A stretch of DNA of 64,000 nucleotides from the NCBI GenBank assembly GCA_914767715.1, contig OU612067.1, positions 31,656,162 to 31,720,161 on the forward strand, written 5' to 3'. The first letter of the stretch is position 1. Every line of letters starts with the position of its first letter. The notes beneath the pieces were generated by a model, which saw only the letters and a list, made by a program, of their open reading frames with translations, was not told the origin of the DNA and made no database searches. This document shows, one piece after another, positions 1-11,733 of this stretch. The translations under genes were made by a program, and so were the position numbers. Origin of the DNA: Membranipora membranacea. Its lineage: Eukaryota > Bryozoa > Gymnolaemata > Cheilostomatida > Membraniporidae.

Positions 1-577
1 TTTGTATCATATCTTACTCACCATATTTTATTCTTTCATGTGAGCAATTTCCAGCTTTAGGATCTAAATGTTGAGGAAGTTATGGTTTCTCAAACTTTCA
101 AGGTGATCACCTTCGATTGGACAGCGGGCAATTCTTGTGGGACGTCACAACGCATCATGCTTATTATGATATACATGTACTAATAGATCGGATGAGGATC
201 AAAATGAGGGATTTGCAGGGTCTCGAACCCTGGTCCGAATGGCCCAGCAGGCAACTACGCTATGAGTGATCTATATTGTCTACTGTCTCACAGAGCTGGA
301 CCTAGTGATGCCATGGTAGCGGCGTTTCCTGCTGGTATAACAGACCCGGGTTCGACTCCCACCTCAATCTGAATTTTGATCATCATCTAATCTGTGGAAT
401 TATTAGTATAATAAGTTATAATAAGTATGACGCGTTGTGACGTCCCACAAGTATTGCCCTGCCTGCTGATTGACTGCCGCCACCTTGAAAGTTTGAGAGA
501 CCATAACTTTCTCAATATTTGAATTCTACAGCTGGAAATCGCTCACATGATAGAATTAAATATGGAGAATGAAATGT
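1..577. mobile_element. Foldback (long inverted repeat) element with tRNA-like arms
   Basis: The first ~160 bases reappear as reverse complement at about 425-577. Shared blocks include the CATGTGAGC...TTTCCAGCT stretch, CTCAAACTTTCAAGGTG, and CTTGTGGGACGTCACAACGC. Inside the arms lie two divergent tRNA-like B boxes: GGTTCGACTCC on + near 349-359 and GGTTCGAGACC on - near 219-231. Each is followed by a TTTTGATC-like run, so the inverted symmetry continues almost to the centre. No transposase is present, so it is non-autonomous. The left edge may lie outside the window. Confidence 0.75.
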
Positions 578-1457
578 GATAAAAAATAGCAGCATCAAAG
601 TAAGTCTTCAAGCTAACAAGTTGGTACTTACATACTGTACTTACATGTACTTACCAGCTCACTGGATTCAGGAAGAAGAAGAGACAGTATATGCTTCATC
701 AGCTCATGTTGAAATGATTGAGAGTTGCTACTCACCAAATGATAAAACTCAACCGGCTGTGAAATAATATAAATTGCAATTAGCAAAATTTAAGCTTCGA
801 CAATTACATTGAGTGAGGAACAGGAATGAGATCGTACCCCGGAAGGAGACGGAGAGAAAATTACTGACGAGCATTGCTTCTATCTAATGACTGCACTTAT
901 CGGAGTTTAATTATCTTGCCGCAAGTTACTATGGTTAGCTATAACTGAGTCAATTTACAGGCAAAATAAATTATTTATCGGAACATTTACTGAACTTCAA
1001 AAATAAAACAACGTACCTACTCACCTCATTTGGTTGACTCAGTGATATTATTGTGTCTAGTGTATTGTACATGCGTGAACCAGGCTTTAACCACCACTTA
1101 GTGACAGGGGTACCTAATATACTCAGATTCTCGGGGAAAAGAACTTTCCATTTCTCTTCTTCATCTAAAATATGTCAAATTGTCAAAACGTGAGCTACAT
1201 ACCTGTGATAAGATCATGGTCAAGTGCCTTCAGCATTTAAATTTAAAGGATTGGAGAACGAACTCATCATGCACACACTACTCCTAAGACAATGTTCACA
1301 ACCGGTTGATCAGTTTTGGACAGTATTTGATACCAAGTTTTACATATGCTTTTGAGACTAGAGGTACCAGTGAACAGATTAAGTATGGTACTGGATGTAT
1401 TGGTAAGTATTGGAAATTTGATTTGATTATCCCCAATTATATCGGTTTGATAAATTA
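578..1457. other. Intergenic, no gene recognised
   Basis: AT-rich sequence with only short random reading frames. It lies 3' of the minus-strand gene at 1458-2524. I see no repeat array or RNA gene here. Confidence 0.5.
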
Positions 1458-2524
1458 CTAAGTTATGATTTTTTTGGCGTATATGACAAGGTCTGACAAA
1501 GATTCGGGAGTTTTCCTCTCACCTGACCAATGAGTGTGAGGTGAGCTCTTCAGTAATTCTGCAATATTAGACTTCTCTTTATTGTGAGTGAGGTTCAATC
1601 CTGACTGTGCTACACAACTAGATATCAACTCATCTATGGTCTGTGTCACATTACTTAACTGTGGTGCTCTGAATATAATAAATTAGTATGTAGAAAAAAT
1701 GTCGTTGGTATTGCGTAAACATGTAATAAAAATGGAATGGCTCGAAAGCCTTGGTTCTAGTTAATGTTCAAAGTCATGTGGAGTAGTGGAACCATGAAGT
1801 CTGCAGAGGTAGGATATCAATGTTACTCGTGACACGATACTTGTCTGACACATGATGGGTACATCTAGACTGAGCCAAACCCAGTGATTTAGCAGTTGAG
1901 AACTTAAATGTTCATTTAAAACCAAACCATCGCAATATTAATAGTTCAAGGTAAGCTACACCATACTCACTGGGATCCTTCATACGCAAGTATTTTCTGT
2001 AGATGCTGAGCTATGAACAGTTGTCTAAGTAGATCTAAGGTCCCTGTGTACCCAGTATCGGGCTGGTAGGACAACTCCGATATGTGAATATAACGCTTAC
2101 ACGTTTTCACAGATTTTGTGTCACCCTGTAAGAAGAAATTAAATCTATTGATAAAATAAGATATTCCTATATGGGCATAGGAAAAAGGAGCTGAAACAGG
2201 CTTATCTTGAAAACTGCTTGTTATGGAATAAGATTCGTTTTGGTTTAGCGCCAGAAACATCAAAAAGCATGGGGACAGGGTTTGCCTCTCTTTATAGTCC
2301 CTAGGGACAATCACTCCCTGCCAAGGACTTGTTTATGCAGTAGTACACACCTGATTGTTATCTCTATACAATGCACTGTGTATGATCTGTTGTACAGCTT
2401 GTGGTTTGCTGAGTTGTACAGCGTAGCACCCTCTCTCAAACTTGATCTCTTTCGGACACACATCGGCATCTTGGAAGGCTTTGTTTAATATCTCGATGTT
2501 CTTTAAAGAGCAAACTAATCGCAT
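1458..2524 (-). CDS. Unidentified protein, three coding exons
   Basis: Three minus-strand exons join in phase: 2524-2351 (58 codons from a real ATG), 2125-1971 and 1668-1458 (stop). Donors are CAG|gtgtgt and CCCA|gtgagt. Acceptors are ttcttacag and attcag. The product is about 179 residues, hydrophilic, with no signal peptide or membrane span. It has a Cys-containing N-terminal part (VCSLKN, FERGCYAVQL) and a Lys-rich C-terminus ending YAKKIIT. I do not recognise the family. The first exon may not be the true start: an upstream exon is possible, although no good acceptor precedes the ATG. A tRNA-derived SINE lies about 27 bases upstream of that ATG. The splice phases fit perfectly, which supports a real gene. 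Confidence 0.55.
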
Positions 2525-2550
2525 TTTATACGAGGTAGTTAAGGCATAGT

Positions 2551-2796
2551 AAATGTAATGTAATGTAAATCACTTTTTTATTTAGCTGCTCTCCAGCAAT
2601 CTTTACATGAATATAAGATAGATACATATACATATTCAATTTAGCGCACTCCTGTACAAGGTAGGAGTGGGCAAGCTAGGCTATTGTCCAGAGAGCTCAC
2701 CTCCTTCAGCAGCATGGGTAGTGACCGGGATTCGAACCAGCAACTCTCAGATTGAGATGCTCGAATCCTAACCACTACGCCACCCTGCCTGCCCTA
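2551..2796 (-). mobile_element. tRNA-derived SINE with (TTACA)n tail
   Basis: Read on the minus strand, the head at about 2790-2715 is a tRNA-like pol III promoter: A box GGCGTAGTGGTTAGG and B box GGTTCGAATCC. A ~140-bp unrelated body follows and ends in a short TTACA repeat (2568-2551). Head, body and simple-repeat tail in that order are the classic SINE layout. It is probably not a functional tRNA gene, because of the appended body and tail. Confidence 0.75.
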
Positions 2797-3730
2797 CAGT
2801 ACAAGCATAAGTAAAATACTGAACCTAGCTTATTAGTAATACTTGTCAGTTTAATAATGTATTGATCCAATGAGAAAAAGGTACAAAATATTTCCTAGTG
2901 AAAATTACCTACCTCAAAACACCAGCACAAGGACAGACAAGTTCAAGTTTTATTTATCAAGTTTGTATTAAAAACATCAGTATACCTCCAATGATTATAT
3001 CTCCGCTATAGATATCATGAGACATTTAGGTAGGTACACTTCAAAGAGTGAAGATGCACAGATGTGGGAAGTTTTTATAACAGTTCTACCACTTGTGGTT
3101 TTCAGTCATTGAGGGGAGATCATGGGTGGCTGGCTGCCAAGGAATCACTACATCACAACCCTATTGTCTTGCAATCATACCTACCGAGGATGGGACAGAA
3201 TAATTTCTGTCTTCTCGCCATCCATTGAATTCCACATTCTCTTGAGATAGTATACCATTATTATCTATCATTTAATCCTAATCCGTATTTTTATGACCTA
3301 CCTCACAATAGCTTGGGCCATGCCTGATAGTGAATTACATTATGATTGATTGATTTTATTACTATCACTAACTGTAAAAGTTGTTTGAAAGAGGTTGCTG
3401 GTACACATACTCTGCTAAAAGTTGGTTGCTGAGGTTAATACTGCTCACCATCCAACTCGCCGAAAGTGGACAGGACTGAGCCTTATGTGGGCATATTTAT
3501 ATGCCTATCCTGACCCCCTTTCCAAAAAAACTTATTTTCACACATAATGTTATGTATGTGTTGTAAGTCTGTCTTGACAAGCTTCTTTGGTAAATATAAT
3601 ATTGAACATGGATTGGAATTTTAAGATTTAATGACACTGCTGGTCCTGGGCATTGGCCTAATAGGCCCCTCTGAAAACTGCATATAACAATTCTTCTACT
3701 ATCACATAGGAAATATTGGTAAGCATGGAG
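2797..3730. other. Intergenic, no gene recognised
   Basis: No reading frame, RNA gene or clear repeat is recognisable. The right end merges into the AGTA-rich tandem array. Confidence 0.45.
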
Positions 3731-4060
3731 TAGTAAGTAAGTAGAGTTGTACTAGTAAGTAAGTAAGTAGAGTTGTACTAGTAAGTAAGTGAGTAGAGTT
3801 GTACTAGTAAGTAAGTAAGTAGAGTTGTGCTAGTAAGTAAGTAAGTAGAGTTGTACTAGTAAGTAAGTAAGTAGAGTTGTACTAGTAAGTAAGTAGAGTT
3901 GTACTAGTAAGTAAGTAAGTAGAGTTGTACTAGTAAGTAAGTAAGTAGAGTTGTACTAGTAAGCATAGGACTGCCGCACCAAGCCCAAAATCAGGAACTG
4001 CGGCAGTCCTATGCTAGTAAGTAAGTAAGTAGAGTTGTACTACACTAGTAAGTAAGTAGA
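3731..4060. repeat. Tandem array, (AGTA)n + GAGTTGTACT units
   Basis: About a dozen units made of 2-4 AGTA tetramers followed by GAGTTGTACT, giving unit lengths of ~18-26 bp that differ by 4 bp steps. The array is interrupted at 3962-4015 by a separate hairpin insertion. Confidence 0.9.
3962..4015. mobile_element. 54-bp hairpin insertion inside tandem array
   Basis: Perfect 17-bp inverted repeats (AGCATAGGACTGCCGCA and its complement) flank a 20-bp loop. AGTA lies on both sides and could be a 4-bp target duplication, or simply the host array. Confidence 0.7.
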
Positions 4061-4081
4061 CTAGAGTATCAGTTGAGTAGT

Positions 4082-4309
4082 TCATACATTTTCTTCTACT
4101 TTACCACCATCAGCTAACCCATCGCTTATCAGACTCCTTTTATTAGCTTGCCTACAGAGATAATGAGCACTTGATGATTTGTCTGAGTTTCTCTGGACTC
4201 TAAATGGAAATGAACATTGAGAAGCAGAGTTGTCATGAACACTTATATGTGCTACTAATTTCTTCTGAATCAAATCCATGCCGGAAGTGAAAACTGGAAT
4301 AGATGGCAT
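4082..4309 (-). CDS. Small hypothetical ORF or terminal exon
   Basis: An open frame of 75 codons from an ATG to a TGA, Ser-rich and hydrophilic. A good acceptor (ttttgatag) lies just upstream on the minus strand near 4321, so it could be the last exon of a gene instead. It sits about 200 bp from the start of LPCAT in divergent orientation. No family recognised; it may be chance. Confidence 0.2.
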   Translation of the reverse strand: MPSIPVFTSGMDLIQKKLVAHISVHDNSASQCSFPFRVQRNSDKSSSAHYLCRQANKRSLISDGLADGGKVEENV

Positions 4310-4511
4310 AGTTTCTATCAAAAGATTTTATTGTCATTGGTATTTTCGAAACTTTTAAGTGGCATCCAGAGCTACTTGGAGATGAGTCACACAAATGAGG
4401 ATTTTGTCTATTCAAGAGGATCAGTACTAACTTAGTCATCCTGTTTTGGGGTGACCATGGACTGACTTTTAAACAACGTATTACAAACACGTACTTCTCT
4501 TCTGCACCAAT

Positions 4512-7500
4512 ATGCCACCCTCATTAGAGAGGGAGGACTCTCTTGCCAGAAAGCCAGTGATAAATCCCTTCAAATTTGAAGTCAAGCTGCCATGGTACAG
4601 AAAATTGCAGGTGAGTGAGTCTAGTGAGTGATGTGGTAGGAAACTGTCAAGCATTGATATATGATATCACATTATTGAGTCATGGACATCTGAGTCTTAC
4701 AGGTAGATGTTAAACTCATTAGGCCCACGGCCACTACTGAAATAATAAAATAAACCAGTGGAGTAGGTGCTCAGTCACTGAAAGTGAGTGAAAAGTACAA
4801 CTGACCTCGAATTTGACCTGGTACTACGCAGTTAACTCCCCAGATTCACATTTTGGCACAACAACAGGGAGTATCTCTATTGTTTTAGTTTAACAGCATT
4901 TAACTCTTTTTGGTAAGTTACATAACATAACATGAGTCCCAGGAAGAAATCATTTTTAAGCTGCATCTGCTCGTCTTACTCTTACCTATCGATTTGATAC
5001 GGCCTTCGCGCCATCATGTTACGATCATAATGATATGTGACTCCATCACCAAATGCCGCTGTTGATTATTGCTTTGGAAAATGATGTGATATGTCATTCA
5101 GGCTGATGCTGGGAGGCTAGGGGTCGTTCAACATAAAACTACCACTCAAAATCACCATCCGATCGCTCTTAGCTGAATGCTCGATTATAGGATACTTGTA
5201 TGCATGTTATACTTTCCTTTCAGATGGCGATTATGTCAGTTACCATTGCGCCTCTGAGACTAATACTAATGGTTTTATGTCTGTGTATTGCATGGATATT
5301 TGCCTCGATAGTCCTCGCCGGAATCAGCAAGGAAAAATTAGCAACAGTGCCGATCACAGGCTGGAGAAAGTAAGTAAAGGTCACAAAATCTTACATGATT
5401 GGGCTGGGGAAACAAAGAAAACAGGCTTTGCCTAACCATTATTATTCAAATTTGCACTTTTGGACAAAAGTAAGATGTAGTGCTACACTTACATGTACAG
5501 AACCTTCGGGGTATAAGCTCCGATTGAGGCATGGGCACCTAATTGTCCCTGTCTGAGCAAAGGGAAATCTGATTTGATTGAGGATAGATGTTTCACTTCG
5601 CTTTGTCCAAATTGAGCAAAATCAACACCGTCTCTTTTTACAGGAGACTGATGAGCGTCGTAACACTCTTCAGTCGTTGTGTGTTTTTCTTTGGTTCATT
5701 TGTCTGGATAAAGCGGGTGGGTGAGCCCGCCCCCGTCTCTGAGGCTCCTATCTGGATTATCGCTCCACATGTATCGTTCACTGATGTAGTCCTTTTGCCT
5801 ATGTACACCTACCCATCTATCATCTGTAAAGTGCAGCTCACGCAGCTCTTAATCTTCGGAAGTATGTCATAGCGCCATCCGCTGCTAATTCACTTTGCGT
5901 TCAAATTTCATAGCCGCCTGTTCACTTATCATTTACTGTTAGTTCACGATTTACCGCTGATGCATCCTGTCATTCTACACAAACTCTATATCATTTACTC
6001 ATCAGCTTTTGTATCTTACTCTTAAAATTAGTAGCCTGTGAAAGTGAGATTTATTTTCATCACAGCCTCGATCACTTCCCACAATACACAGATATTTGAA
6101 AAAGAAGGGGGTAGATTCAATAACCTTTGATCCTGTATCAAGTTCTCTGCTATTACATGTTTTGAGTAACTGCACCAAGCACCCATCTTGCTGAACCCCT
6201 ATGTAATTAAAATGAGCCCCAACACAAAAGTGGCAGAGTATTATATCATCCCTATAATTATTATTCTAAAACCATATTCACTTTGTTCTTAATTACAGAG
6301 TTTTTGTTCACTGATGTTCGGCTATTCAATTCACAGTTCGGTTCATATTGTTCATGTTAATTCTTTCAGAAATTTGCGACGGAAGTCACAGCTAATGTGC
6401 CAAGCAGCTTATTGGGTTTTCGGCTTCAGCTGGAAGATCATTGGTGAACAGGCTGACCAAACAGAAGCATCAGTGTTTATTTTTGCCCCCCACTCCACCC
6501 TGATCGACGCCGGGGCTATAATATTGCTCAACTGCGTTCCATATGCTGTTACTAGAGAAGAAAATAACAAAATACCGCTCATAGGAAGTATGTCTAACAT
6601 GAATTCTGTACGAGAGTACTAAGCTACCGAAATCCCCCCATTCAACAATTGCTTTAGATGCCCCCTCCCCCGCCCTCAGTATGAGTTTGAAACACACAAC
6701 TATGCTATCCTCATTTGCTAGTTAGGCCTGAACCTACTGCCCATATCAGCGCAGATGAATTTCACATATTGCTCATGTACTGAATCAGCATAACAAATTT
6801 TATTCTTTTTAAATATTTGAGCCCCACTATTTCAACTTCTGACATTCAATGGACTCTATTAATTGTTTCCCATATGTTTGACCATGTTTTCCCCTTTTTC
6901 TGCAGAGTTGATGAAACTTGCGCAGCCAGTGTATGTGTATAGAGAAGACAGGGACTCTCGACAAAAGACAATCGCTGAGTTAAAGAGACGAGCGCAGACC
7001 GGAGGACTGTGGCCTCAGTTCCTCATCTTTCCAGAAGGAACTACGACTAACAGAAAAGCTCTGATAACATTTAAGGCTGGAGCCTTCATACCAGGCATGC
7101 CTGTGCAGCCAGTTGTACTGAGATATCCGGATGAATGGGTCAGTTTAAACACTAAGCTTACTTCTCAGTCGCCATAATAGTATGTGACATCCTCATCAGG
7201 GTCCCCAGGCTGTACTTCTTCTTCTCTGTTTGTTAGTTTTGATTACAATATTTTCTATTTGTTTTACACCACACTGATATCTTGTTATGACTTGCAGTGA
7301 ACAAAAAATGTACTAGAAATCTTCTTAACTGGTTTGGAATATCTTTCCAGTGACCAAGAAGATGTAATAAGAAAGTTCTCCAAAAGGACCTCGAAATTGA
7401 CCCCCTTAAGTCATGATTCAGGATATCTTTTTTCCGAAAGGGTACATTGCTAAGTTTAATCTACTCATTCCATGGTTTGCATGATATGATGAGTGACTCC

Positions 7501-10500
7501 AACTTAACAGCCTCAGATATGTTTTACACTTTATCAGGGATGTGGTTTACCCAAAACTATCGCTATCTGCAAAGTGTGCATCCATTCTTTTATCCACCGA
7601 GATAATGTTTATTATATAAATACATGTGAATGTTGTGAACGACACCCATAGTGATTGTTGTGAGCACACTTAACGGACAATAGCCTGTACCTGGCTTACT
7701 TGCTTATCTCTGTATTGTTTGTTTTGTCTACCTGACAGGATTCAGTGACATGGACTTGGGAGGGACCAGGTGCTCCTTTACTACTATGGATGTGTTTGTG
7801 TAAACTATGGACTACATTAGAAGTAGAATTCCTCCCCGTTTATACACCAAATGAAGAAGAAAAGAAAGATCCGTATCTGTACGCTGAGAATGTTAGAAAT
7901 GTTATGGCTAGAGCCCTTGATGTGAGTACATTGTCATAGTTTTATTTAAAACAGAAGCACCGGTGTGGGTAATTTAAGGGACTCCTTTATAGGGAATGGA
8001 AAGGAATGGAACGATAGCACAGTGCAAGCTTGAATTGATTTTTATAGATTTATCAGCAATTTAGTCAAGTCACTTTCAAGTTTTAGCAGACAATTCAAGA
8101 TTTCGGTAAAAAAAGGGCTTACATTATAGGAGTTGGTCATTGCATAACACAGCATTTTACACAATTTACATGAATGTGTCTTATTCATTTAAATTTCTCA
8201 TCTTTAGCGAAAGGTTTTGAAGATATTGATGTATATTAGCAAACCACAGAAAGCCATAGATACTGCATGACTTTCATATCAAATTAGGAGTTGTCAGCTT
8301 AATGTCAAGGAAATAATAACTCCCAAATATTCATTGTGACAATCTAATCCTTTCCACTGCAGATTCCAACAACAGATCACACATTTGAGGACTGTAGATT
8401 GATGCTGTATGCAAAGAAAACAAACCTCAAGATGGGAGACGCCCTCATAGAGTTCAGGAAAATGCAACGGAGGCTCGGGTGAGAAAAGTTACGATTAATT
8501 GAGCATTTAGAGGCAGAGTTTGGTTCGATCTAAAGTCTCATGGTTACCATTTGGTAATTCAGTTAAGATTTTAGATTATGTAAGTTTATATTGTGGCATC
8601 TTCTTATGGGAACCATGACCGCTGTGAGAAATGGGTCGCATTTCTAGTTACGGAATATCTGACTTGTTGCATTTTGAGTAACCATCTTTATGTATGCAAT
8701 TGTAAATTATGATGATATAAACTGATTAATTAAAAAAAAAAGAAATTTTATATATAATGTTAGAAATGATCAAAATTCCCAATGGCTGAATGTTGCAGAA
8801 ATATTTTTTTTTGCCTTGTCAAAGTGTGATATCAAGGGATTAAGACAATTATATACCTCAAATATCATACATTTAGGTGTGATGCTAAAGAACCTGGCGG
8901 TCTATTGTATTGTAGCTTATTAACATTGGTCTATTTATGTATTTGCCAGGCTTGACTTTGACACCGTTCACAAGTTGTTAGATAGATTTAGTGCAATGTC
9001 AGAGCTGAATGACAACGGCGGACAGGTTGATATCGAGACTTTCGCCAAATATCTGAGACTGCCAATAACTGACACTCTTCAACAGTTGTTTAACATGTAT
9101 GATACGGTAAGTGAAAGTATTCTGTATGCAAAGGGAAACATAAAGGGTTGTTCTTCATTTCATGGCTCTGCAGCTGAAGTAACGAAACAACCCAACAGGT
9201 TAATTTGCTGGTTGAAACGACGGATTATTATCGTGCTTAAAAATCGTCTATTAAGCAGGTAGCAAACAACTCAAAAATTCATATGACATTAAGACAAACA
9301 GGGGCATAGAACAGCACTTTGGATTGACGTTAAAAGTCATTTATTAGGGTCTTGTCTTAGTGATTGTCAGCTAACATCAGTGATGATAACCAAACAAACA
9401 GAGATGTAACCACCGACCGACCGGTTCAATGTTTATATTTCAGGATGGCTCAGGGCACATAGACTTTAGAGAATATGTAATCGGTATGTCTATGATATCT
9501 GAGCCTGCTGGGAGCGACGAGACGGTCCAGCTCGCCTTTAAACTCTTTGATAAAGATAACAAGGTAGGAATGGTTTACTTTGGGTACAGGTTTGCTGAGG
9601 CTTCAGACTTTTTTTATTTGATTTGATATTTTGATGTGATTTTCTTATCATGATTTGTTTAAATTCATACGGACATCAAGAGGGATGATATTCCAATTAT
9701 TCGATGGTATAGCAGTATGAAATGAGAAAGAACTCTCTTTATAGATTTGATCATTGTTCATGAGAAGTTGTATTGAAAATATAAATCTAAGATCACAACA
9801 TAGATGATCTGACACGGAGACATCATTCATATCCCTGGTAAGATAATAGACGGTGTTTTTATACCTTTTCATCTGGATCCTAACTTCCCCTTGTGTTTTA
9901 ACAGGGTTATGTAACTAGAGAAGAATTCACTGAACTGCTCACTGATACTTTAGATGCTCAGGAAAGTGAAGCTAAATCACTCTTTGATAAAGTAGATTCT
10001 TCACAGTCAGGAAAACTTACTTTTGGTAAGAGATAGTTATGATTTTCCTATCAGTCTGCGATAACCCGGTACATGAATTAATAATATGGCGTGGATTTTA
10101 TATAAAAGTGACACTTTGACACTGGTACTGGTACTGGTACTGGTACTCTGTGATAGGCTAAAGGACAAGCCTAAATATTATATATACTGTGTTTGTCCAT
10201 AATCAAAAGCCCTTATAACCAGTAGACAACTCCCTAAATGTGACCAGCAGAATACTGACATGAAATAAAGCAATTAGGCGACAAGACATTGTTCATGGTA
10301 GTAGTAATGCGGAGTATGAAATAAAAAAAAGCAATTTTGTGATTTTTTCTTCAAGATGTCTGATGTAATAAATGTTTTTTACACTTTATAGCTGACTTTA
10401 AAAGCTATGCTGGTAAGATGCCAGAATACGCCTCTTTATTCACCACATATCACAAACTAAAGGAGTCAGGCAGCTCTGGAGGAGGTTTATTTACTGATCC

Positions 10501-10576
10501 TCTCGACGAGGAGTCTCCCTCTCCGAATAACGGTGATGATGTCACATCGGAATCTGAGGATAAGAAAACTAAATAG
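4512..10576 (+). CDS. Lysophosphatidylcholine acyltransferase, LPCAT2-like
   Basis: Reacylates lysophospholipids with acyl-CoA (Lands cycle) at the ER or on lipid droplets. Exons: 4512-4610, 5224-5369, one of 5644-5861 or 6370-6587, 6906-7138, 7739-7921, 8363-8478, 8950-9106, 9444-9563, 9905-10025, 10392-10576. All join in phase to 525 aa, the usual LPCAT1/2/4 length. A membrane segment lies at about residues 40-68 and acyltransferase motif I (HxxxxD) near 123-128. FPEGT is at 196-200, followed by the family block TFKAGAFIPGMPVQPVVLRY. Two canonical EF-hand loops follow (383-394 DTDGSGHIDFRE; 420-431 DKDNKGYVTREE), and a third is degenerate. The C-terminus KKTK fits a KKxx ER-retrieval signal. 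It resembles vertebrate LPCAT2 more than LPCAT1 (APHST, PLIG). Oddity: the motif I exon is duplicated. Function follows from the family; isoform use is inferred. Confidence 0.93.
5644..5861 (+). other. LPCAT alternative exon 3a (motif I variant APHVSFTD)
   Basis: 218 bp, acceptor ttttacag, donor GGAA|gtatgt. It enters needing one base of a codon and leaves after one base, exactly like exon 3b. It encodes 72 full codons with motif I as HVSFTD, keeping the catalytic His and Asp. Downstream it reads ICKVQLTQLLIFG, where 3b and known LPCAT2 proteins have a conserved Arg-Glu-Asn/PLIG block, so it is the diverged copy. It is fully open, which argues against an inert relic. Confidence 0.8.
6370..6587 (+). 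other. LPCAT alternative exon 3b (canonical motif I APHSTLID)
   Basis: 218 bp, acceptor ttctttcag, donor GGAA|gtatgt, the same length and phases as exon 3a located 508 bp upstream. It encodes HSTLID and then VPYAVTREENNKIPLIG, close to the LPCAT2 family pattern, so it is probably the constitutive or ancestral form. Including both exons would shift the frame (218 is not a multiple of 3). Confidence 0.85.
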
Positions 10577-11477
10577 GACAATGCGGTCCAGTACAACCAT
10601 ATCACTGAGCAATATAATCTATCTAATGAGGCACCGGTTTTACCTAATGTCATGTGCTAACCACCTGTGATTTAGATGTTGTGTGTTAACTTGTCTCCGA
10701 CAGCCCTCATCCATCCCCAACCCTCCTTCAGGGACCAGTTATTCCTCACCTAGTCCTCACTTATTATACTAAACAATAACTACCGGTACTTATGGAATTG
10801 TTCAATAACACAGCTACTGGACCTCAAGTTCGCCAGGCTTGTCACAACAGGCTTTCCACAGAATGATATCTGTACTTTTAAGTTGATAAAATTTTGCTCA
10901 ATTTTGCGCTTGTGTTATCTGTCAAGATTCGAAATGAGACTGAGTCTCTTCAATATTTTGTGATAGACTGACATTGGAGCTCCAAGTCACCTTGAGTTAT
11001 TGCACAATTTTTTTGTCACAAGTTTTGATCGATGCCATTTTCTTGTTTAAGTTCCCAGATCTGTTTTCCAGTATTTCGTATGTAATTAATTTGTTTTAGT
11101 TCCAATTTTTCTTTTTTTTACTTACAACCCCAAAGTATTGTTTGTTGTATCCGATCTTCACTAATTTCTGGTCATTCAGCATATCTAAATCTGAACAGAT
11201 TTTATAGTATAGAATCCTAAGTTTGTAGTGTAAGTCATTATTTATGAAACTTGAGTTTTAGTTTTTTTTATGCGAATCTCACTTCAACTCAACAAGGATT
11301 GACAATGTAAATGACACAAATCACACTATGAATAATAGCGTTTGTAATTCTTTGACGAGCCCATCGGTCCATTACCCAACCGATACCTGACTGGCCAAAA
11401 TACCAGTCCAGTCATATTTAATGAGACTGAACTGGTACCTGTACAACCACTGACGTACATTAACTGTTACCTGGCAG
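10577..11477. other. LPCAT 3' flank / probable 3' UTR
   Basis: AT-rich, no reading frame, lying directly after the LPCAT stop codon. A weak (CTGGTA)n microsatellite lies just upstream, in the last intron near 10117-10145. Confidence 0.4.
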
Positions 11478-11733
11478 GTCCATTACTTGTCCGGCCCGTT
11501 ACTTGTCAGGCCCGTTACTTGTCAGACCCGTTACTTGTCAGGCCCTTTACTTGTCAGGCCTGTTACTTGTCAGGCCTGTTACTTGTCAGGCCCTTTACTT
11601 GTCAGACCCGTTACTTGTCAGACCCGTTACTTGTCAGGCCTGTTACTTGTCAGGCCTGTTACTTGTCAGGCCTGTTACTTGTCAGGCCTGTTACTTGTCA
11701 GGCCCGTTACTTGTGAGGCCCGTTCCTTGACCG
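11478..11733. repeat. 16-bp minisatellite, ~16 copies
   Basis: Units of GTTACTTGTCAGGCCC with point variants in the GCCC/GCCT/GACC positions. Because 16 is not a multiple of 3 and the unit lacks stops, all three plus frames stay open. The apparent ORFs here are artefacts of the repeat. Confidence 0.95.

Noticed and set aside
2715-2790. Functional tRNA gene
   Set aside because: Good A and B boxes, but followed by a SINE body and (TTACA)n tail, so it is a tRNA-derived SINE head.
3731-4060. CRISPR-like array
   Set aside because: Units are contiguous simple repeats with no unique spacers, and this is eukaryotic DNA.
5196-5435. 79-codon frame overlapping LPCAT exon 2
   Set aside because: Wrong frame; the in-phase reading gives the expected hydrophobic membrane segment with proper splice sites.
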